From Pseudolabrys sp. (lineage in GTDB: Bacteria; Pseudomonadota; Alphaproteobacteria; Rhizobiales; Xanthobacteraceae): DNA of 10,190 bases. Under the pieces are notes generated by a model. It searched no databases, was not told where the DNA came from, and saw nothing but the letters and a program-made list of their open reading frames with translations. Positions 6,435 through 10,190 of this stretch are shown here, piece by piece. Made by a program: the position numbers and the translations under genes. The stretch spans positions 1-10,190 of the forward strand of contig JAFAQJ010000135.1 of assembly GCA_019246455.1 (NCBI GenBank). The letters run 5' to 3'. Each line of letters starts with the position of its first letter. Within the stretch, counting starts at the first letter, position 1.

Positions 6435-6824
6435 TTATTGTTCGGGGGGGATAATGGGGCGGGTGAGACTGATCGGCGTTCCGGTGAAGGCCTTACCTTG
6501 GAATTGCCCACCATCCAACGTCAACTGGCCGATCGCCGCGCCGGTATCGTCAAGCACCGTGAGGGTGCTCTGGTCGAATATCCACCGGCGACTTCTGTAG
6601 AATGAAGCTGGACATCCACCGTCCGGCTTTACCGAGCCTTTGCCGCTGTCGCCTTCGCTAAATTCCATGCCACAAGGCGGAGCATTGGGCGCGGCCAGTA
6701 TCCAGCGCCCACCAATCGTCCATTTCGGCGCGTCGTTCGCGCTTCCCGGAAACCCGCCGCTCGCGCAGCCGGCTAGCATTAGCAGCAACGCACCAACGGC
6801 GAACTGCCGCATGCGATCCCGCAT
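6435..6824 (-). CDS. Lipoprotein with Inh/Omp19-type protease inhibitor domain
   Basis: This 129-aa protein begins with a basic N-terminus, a hydrophobic stretch and the lipobox LAGC, predicting lipid attachment at C20 after signal peptidase II cleavage. Residues +2/+3 are Ala-Ser, with no Asp retention signal, so outer-membrane sorting is likely. The mature part resembles the small beta-barrel AprI/Inh and Brucella Omp19 family: GGRWIL (38-43), a likely disulfide pair C51 and C71, SFYRSRRWIFDQSTLTVLDD, and a final FQGK strand. Family members inhibit proteases, but inhibition by this protein is not shown by sequence. The start at 6824 overlaps the mmsA stop (TAATG, sharing one A), which suggests coupling. 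M5 at 6812 is an alternative start that would still leave a usable signal peptide. A run of seven G (6444-6450) falls in its last codons. Confidence is good for lipoprotein, moderate for the inhibitor fold. Confidence 0.82.
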   Translation of the reverse strand: MRDRMRQFAVGALLLMLAGCASGGFPGSANDAPKWTIGGRWILAAPNAPPCGMEFSEGDSGKGSVKPDGGCPASFYRSRRWIFDQSTLTVLDDTGAAIGQLTLDGGQFQGKAFTGTPISLTRPIIPPEQ

Positions 6825-8320
6825 TACTTCATGGTCGGGATGACGAATTCGGCGCCTTCCTTGGTGCCCGACGGCCAGCGTTCAGTGATCGTCTTCGTCT
6901 TGGTGTAGAAACGGATCGAATCCGGGCCGTGCTGGTTGAGATCGCCGAACCCCGAGCGCTTCCAGCCACCAAAGGTGTGATAGGCGAGCGGCACCGGGAT
7001 CGCGAAATTCACGCCGACCATGCCGACTTGGACGCGGTTGGTGAAATCGCGGGCCGTATCGCCGTCGCGCGTGAAGATCGAAACGCCGTTGCCGTACTCG
7101 TGTTCAGACGGCAATCGAACAGCTTCTTCGTAGTCTTTGGCGCGCACAACCGAGAGTACCGGGCCGAAGATCTCTTCCTTGTAGATCTTCATGCCCGCAG
7201 TGACGTTGTCGAACAGGCAGCCGCCGAGAAAATTGCCGTTCTCATAGCCTTGAAGCTTAAAATTACGGCCGTCGACCACGAGGTCGGCACCTTCTTTCAC
7301 GCCGGTGTCGATGTAGCCGCGCACCTTGTTGAGAAGCTGCTTCGTCACCATCGGTCCATAATCGGCTTGCGTGTCGGTGGATAGGCCGATCTTGAGGCTT
7401 TCCACACGCGGAATGAGCTTCTTCACCAGCGTGTCTGCAGTCTTTTGTCCGACCGGCACGGCAACAGAAATCGCCATGCAGCGTTCGCCGGCCGAGCCGT
7501 AGCCGGCGCCGATCAGCGCATCGACCGCTTGGTCCATGTCGGCATCCGGCATGACGATCATGTGGTTTTTGGCGCCGCCGAAGCACTGCACGCGCTTTCC
7601 ATGCGCCGCGCCAGTCGAATAGATGTAATGTGCGATGTCCGAAGAACCGACGAAACCGATCGCTTTGACACGAGCATCGGTCAGCAGCGTGTCGACAGCT
7701 TCCTTGTCGCCGTTGACCACATTGAGGATACCGGCTGGCAGGCCGGCCTTCATGAACAACTCGGCAAGCCGCATCGGTACGCCCGGATCGCGCTCCGAGG
7801 GTTTGAGGATGAAGGCATTGCCGCAGGCAATTGCGGGCGCGCATTTCCACAACGGGATCATCGCTGGAAAGTTGAACGGCGTGATACCGGCAACGACGCC
7901 AAGCGGCTGACGCACGGAATAGAGGTCGGTGCCGGGACCGGCGCTTTCGGTGTATTCGCCTTTGAGCAGATGCGGGATGCCGCAAGCGAACTCGACAACT
8001 TCGAGGCCGCGTTGAATGTCACCCTTGGCGTCGGCAAAGACCTTGCCGTGTTCGGACGACAGGAGCCGCGCCATGTCGTCGTACTCGTCCTGCACGAGTT
8101 GCAGGAATTTGAACATCACGCGAGCGCGTCGCTGCGGATTAGTGGCTGCCCATTCCGGCTGCGCCCCTTCGGCGTTGGCGATCGCGGTCTCGACTTCGGA
8201 CTTGCTTGCCAGCGCCACCTTGGCCTGCACCTCGCCGGTATTGGGGTTGAATACGTCGCCTTGCCGGCCGGAGGCCCCTCTGACGGCCTTGCCGCCGATG
8301 AAATGGCCGATCTCACGCAT
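6824..8320 (-). CDS. mmsA: Methylmalonate-semialdehyde dehydrogenase (CoA-acylating)
   Basis: It oxidises methylmalonate semialdehyde, from valine, and malonate semialdehyde, from beta-alanine or inositol breakdown, to propionyl-CoA or acetyl-CoA with NAD and CoA, releasing CO2. The 498-aa length is usual. ALDH motifs are the oxyanion N150 in TPFNFP, cofactor-binding KPSE (173-176), catalytic C281 in GSAGERCM and EIFGPV (383-388). The usual ELGGK general-base motif is replaced by FGGAKNH (247-253), the hallmark of the CoA-acylating MMSDH branch, where Asn replaces the catalytic Glu. I chose ATG 8320 because GGAGGA lies 6 bases upstream (8327-8332 on this strand). An in-frame ATG at 8341 would add seven residues and place this site inside the gene. 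It leads the likely unit mmsA-lipoprotein-gst and is divergent from motA. Other valine or inositol genes are not seen nearby. Confidence 0.96.
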   Translation of the reverse strand: MREIGHFIGGKAVRGASGRQGDVFNPNTGEVQAKVALASKSEVETAIANAEGAQPEWAATNPQRRARVMFKFLQLVQDEYDDMARLLSSEHGKVFADAKGDIQRGLEVVEFACGIPHLLKGEYTESAGPGTDLYSVRQPLGVVAGITPFNFPAMIPLWKCAPAIACGNAFILKPSERDPGVPMRLAELFMKAGLPAGILNVVNGDKEAVDTLLTDARVKAIGFVGSSDIAHYIYSTGAAHGKRVQCFGGAKNHMIVMPDADMDQAVDALIGAGYGSAGERCMAISVAVPVGQKTADTLVKKLIPRVESLKIGLSTDTQADYGPMVTKQLLNKVRGYIDTGVKEGADLVVDGRNFKLQGYENGNFLGGCLFDNVTAGMKIYKEEIFGPVLSVVRAKDYEEAVRLPSEHEYGNGVSIFTRDGDTARDFTNRVQVGMVGVNFAIPVPLAYHTFGGWKRSGFGDLNQHGPDSIRFYTKTKTITERWPSGTKEGAEFVIPTMK

Positions 8321-8326
8321 GACGTA

Positions 8327-8332
8327 TCCTCC
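8327..8332 (-). promoter_or_regulatory. Ribosome binding site that fixes the mmsA start
   Basis: GGAGGA on the minus strand lies 6 bases before ATG 8320 and would be inside the coding region if the upstream ATG at 8341 were used. It therefore supports the 498-aa form beginning MREIGHFIGG. Confidence 0.75.
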
Positions 8333-8396
8333 AATTTCCACTGATTTTGGCCGACTTTTGCAGGTTTTTCAGGGTCGGTCACCCCGGCGTTTCTTA

Positions 8397-8421
8397 TTAA
8401 TTAGGCTTTACGGGTAATTAA
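8397..8421. promoter_or_regulatory. Perfect AT-rich dyad midway between mmsA and motA, candidate operator
   Basis: TTAATTA (8397-8403) and TAATTAA (8415-8421) are exact reverse complements separated by 11 bases, with arm centres 18 bp apart. The dyad centre (8409) is within one base of the midpoint of the two divergent ATGs (8320 and 8500). Fully AT arms stand out in this GC-rich DNA, and such a site could control both directions. It also contains TTAA-N7-TTAC (8397-8411), one base off the CtrA half-site pattern TTAA-N7-TTAA. The binding protein is unknown. Confidence 0.5.
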
Positions 8422-8499
8422 GCCGCGCCGTCTAGGGTCCATGCCGGGGTAGGGGCGCGTGCTCGCGCGACCCATGTCGGTGGCGTGGAGTAGGCTCAC

Positions 8500-9282
8500 A
8501 TGGACATCTCAACCGGTCTTGGTCTTGCGGCCGGCGGCGTCGTGCTCTGCACGCTCATTCTCATGGGCGGCGATCTACGGATGTTCGTAGACCTCCATGC
8601 CTTCATCGTCATCTTCGGCGGTTCGCTTTCGGCGACCCTGATCCGTTTCCCGCTCTCCTGCATCTTCCACGGCATTCCGCTCGGCATGAAATTCGCCTTC
8701 ACACTGCGCCGCATGTCGCAGCGTGAGTTGGTCGATGAGCTCGCTGGCCTTGCCGAGATCGCCCGGAAATCGGGTCCGGTCGGCCTTGAAAAGGTCGAGA
8801 TCGAAGACCCGTTTCTCGCCAAAGGCATTCGGTTCGTCGCTGACGGTTATGATGGTACGTTCATCCGCGACAATCTCGAGCGCGACCGCGACAACTTCTT
8901 GACCCATCTCGACGAAGGCCAGAAGATCTACCGTGCGATCGGCGATTGCGCGCCGGCGTTCGGCATGATCGGCACACTGATCGGCATGGTGCAGATGTTC
9001 GCCAACATGACCGATCCCTCGAAGCTCGGCCCTTACATGGCGGTAGCGCTACTCGCGACCTTCTATGGCGCCGCAGTCGCCAATCTGTTCTGCCTGCCGA
9101 TTGCAGACAAATTGCATCTCAAGCTGGTCGACGAAGAAATCAATCGCACTTTGATCATCGATGGAATTTTAATGATCCGTGAGGCTAAGAGCCCGACCTT
9201 GGTGCGTGAAATGTTGCTCGCCTATCTTCCGGAAAAGCATCGCCATACCGAGGAAGAAGAAGCCGAACTCGCGGTGGCCTAG
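8500..9282 (+). CDS. motA: MotA/PomA-type stator channel subunit
   Basis: This 260-aa inner-membrane protein forms the outer ring of an ion-driven stator with the next gene. Four hydrophobic segments lie near 7-23, 30-48, 150-170 and 178-200, with a cytoplasmic loop between the second and third. The loop holds LRRMSQRELVDEL (69-81) and the family stretch LEKVEIEDPFLAKGIRFVADG (96-116). Third-helix CAPAFGMIGTLIG (150-162) carries the conserved P152, and the fourth begins near PYMAVALLATFYG (178-190). It reads closer to Vibrio PomA than to E. coli MotA. T159 and T187 match PomA threonines linked to sodium passage, while PomA T185 is A186 here, so the coupling ion is uncertain. The tail is acidic. 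GGAG (8487-8490) lies 9 bases before the ATG. No other flagellar gene is in view; use in a flagellar motor is likely but inferred. Confidence 0.9.
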   Translation: MDISTGLGLAAGGVVLCTLILMGGDLRMFVDLHAFIVIFGGSLSATLIRFPLSCIFHGIPLGMKFAFTLRRMSQRELVDELAGLAEIARKSGPVGLEKVEIEDPFLAKGIRFVADGYDGTFIRDNLERDRDNFLTHLDEGQKIYRAIGDCAPAFGMIGTLIGMVQMFANMTDPSKLGPYMAVALLATFYGAAVANLFCLPIADKLHLKLVDEEINRTLIIDGILMIREAKSPTLVREMLLAYLPEKHRHTEEEEAELAVA

Positions 9283-9300
9283 CGCGAAGCGATCGAACCC

Positions 9301-10125
9301 ATGGCACGGCGCAAAGAAGCTCACGGCGGCGGGCACGGCTGGTTCGTGACGTTCGCCGACCTCATGGGTCTGCTCGTCGCGTTCTTCGTGATGCTTGTGG
9401 CGTTTTCGACGCAGGATCAGGCCAAGCTTCAGGTCGTCGCCGGTTCGATGCGTGATGCATTCGGCGTGCAGGATCGCGTGCGCTATTCCGGCATCATCGA
9501 AGTGCTCGGATTGCCGACGCGGCCGAAACTCAAGAACGCCGCGATCATCAATCCGGACGAAGCGTCGGCCACGCCCAGCCCCGACGAGAACGACCGCCAG
9601 CGCAGTTACGGCGCGCGCTTCAAGAACGATTCGAAGTTCTCGCTAGCCTCCGCATCATTGCGTCAGGCGTTACAGGAGATGCCGGAGATCACCGAAGCGT
9701 CGAAACACATCATGGTCGAGGAGACCAAGCAGGGCCTCAACATCGAGATCGTGGACCAGGACGGCCGTTCGATGTTTTTGGACGGCGCCAAGGAGCCGAA
9801 CGAGCGCACCAAGAAGCTGATTCAGAAAATGGCGCCCGCGCTCAAGGCCATGCCGTATCGGATTTCGATTACCGGCCATACCGCGGCGGGCAAGGTGCCG
9901 CCGAAGCCGGGCTATGGCCCGTGGGAACTCTCTGCGGACCGCGCCAATGCGGTGCGGGCGATTCTGGCCGAGGAGGGCTATCCGCCCGGAAACATCTTTA
10001 TGATCGCCGGCAAAGCCGACACCGAGCCGCTCTTTGCCGACAACCCCTATATGGCGCCCAATCGCCGGGTAACGATCACTCTGATGCGAGAAGAGCCGCC
10101 AATTCCAGCTGACTTCAAGCCATAA
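9301..10125 (+). CDS. motB: MotB/PomB-type stator anchor with OmpA-like peptidoglycan-binding domain
   Basis: This 274-aa partner of the preceding channel has one N-terminal membrane helix, WFVTFADLMGLLVAFFVMLVAF (14-35). D20 is the ion-carrying aspartate (E. coli MotB D32, PomB D24). The following segment QAKLQVVAGSMRDAFGV (40-56) resembles the PomB plug, which closes the channel until the stator docks. After a flexible linker (about 75-110), the OmpA-like domain covers about 140-262. It contains ITGHT (190-194), WELSADRANAVRAIL (208-222) and NRRV (254-257). The aspartate that usually follows GHT and contacts diaminopimelate is A195 here, while the arginine of the LSxxRA motif (R214) is kept. 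It starts 18 bases after the motA stop with only a weak ribosome site, so coupled expression is likely. It anchors the stator to the cell wall. Confidence 0.92.
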   Translation: MARRKEAHGGGHGWFVTFADLMGLLVAFFVMLVAFSTQDQAKLQVVAGSMRDAFGVQDRVRYSGIIEVLGLPTRPKLKNAAIINPDEASATPSPDENDRQRSYGARFKNDSKFSLASASLRQALQEMPEITEASKHIMVEETKQGLNIEIVDQDGRSMFLDGAKEPNERTKKLIQKMAPALKAMPYRISITGHTAAGKVPPKPGYGPWELSADRANAVRAILAEEGYPPGNIFMIAGKADTEPLFADNPYMAPNRRVTITLMREEPPIPADFKP

Positions 10126-10164
10126 AAGCCCGCAAGGGTTTGTTCCACATCATTTTTTCCTTCC

Positions 10165-10186
10165 AAAGGCCGGTATTCTGGCTTTT
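10165..10186 (+). terminator. Candidate intrinsic terminator after motB
   Basis: AAAGGCCGG (10165-10173), loop TATT, and CTGGCTTTT (10178-10186) form a 9-bp stem with two G-T wobbles that ends in TTTT, 39 bases after the motB stop. A weaker 6-bp hairpin (AAGCCC, loop GCAA, GGGTTT; 10126-10141) directly follows the stop codon. The sequence beyond 10190 is not available, so the length of the T run cannot be judged. Confidence 0.4.
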
Positions 10187-10190
10187 GACG

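Noticed and set aside
8321..8341. Longer N-terminus of MmsA starting at ATG 8341
   Set aside because: The GGAGGA ribosome site for ATG 8320 lies inside this extension, and the shorter form fits the usual family length.
7445..8344. Open frame of 299 codons on the plus strand opposite mmsA
   Set aside because: It is a shadow of mmsA, shows no known domain, and its composition reflects the opposite-strand codons.
8351..8378. CCGAC-N18-GTCGG inverted repeat in the mmsA leader region
   Set aside because: Five-base arms with an 18-base spacer are expected by chance in GC-rich sequence, and it does not align with any promoter element.
8500..10125. Zorya-type anti-phage system suggested by a MotA/MotB-like pair
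   Set aside because: MotA is of ordinary stator length without the extended tail of ZorA, MotB looks like PomB, and no ZorC, ZorD or ZorE candidate is visible beside them.

Overview
The window looks like ordinary core chromosome from a GC-rich alphaproteobacterium, most likely of the order Hyphomicrobiales (Rhizobiales). The evidence is a short rhizobial-type phosphatidylserine decarboxylase (232 aa), an integral-membrane type II phosphatidylserine synthase, an Atm1-type ABC exporter, an Inh/Omp19-type lipoprotein and a PomA/PomB-like stator pair. This placement is inferred from protein families, not from a marker gene. I see no rRNA, tRNA, CRISPR array, transposase, integrase or attachment site, and no gene-free stretch longer than 300 bases.

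Left part (1-3355): a LOG-family nucleotide hydrolase runs leftwards off the window. It is divergent from a rightward pair made of an Atm1-type glutathione-conjugate exporter followed 9 bases later by psd. The exporter has no visible Shine-Dalgarno, and a promoter-like element sits so close to its ATG that it may be leaderless. psd carries a perfect 16-bp inverted repeat inside its last 100 coding bases.

Middle (3381-5751): an OxlT-like MFS carrier lies on the minus strand between psd and pssA, which make phosphatidylethanolamine in two consecutive steps and are commonly adjacent in rhizobia. The carrier keeps the arginine matching OxlT R272 but has glutamine where OxlT has the substrate-binding lysine K355. 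A 241-base divergent region with several dyads separates it from pssA.

Right part (5755-8320, minus strand): mmsA (CoA-acylating methylmalonate-semialdehyde dehydrogenase), an Inh/Omp19-type lipoprotein and a glutathione S-transferase-like protein are packed with a 1-base overlap and an 8-base gap, and are probably co-transcribed. The gst end abuts the pssA end convergently, with 3 bases between the stops.

Far right (8500-10125): a motA/motB-type stator pair, closest in my reading to PomA/PomB, starts divergently from mmsA. Almost exactly midway between the two start codons is a perfect AT-rich dyad (TTAATTA-N11-TAATTAA), the best candidate operator in the window. A hairpin followed by a short T run at the right edge may end the stator transcript.

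No clearly new system is present. The items most worth checking are the divergent dyad, the hairpin inside psd, the altered binding residue in the MFS carrier, the stator pair with its PomA-like threonine and non-canonical peptidoglycan-binding motif, and the possible leaderless exporter mRNA.
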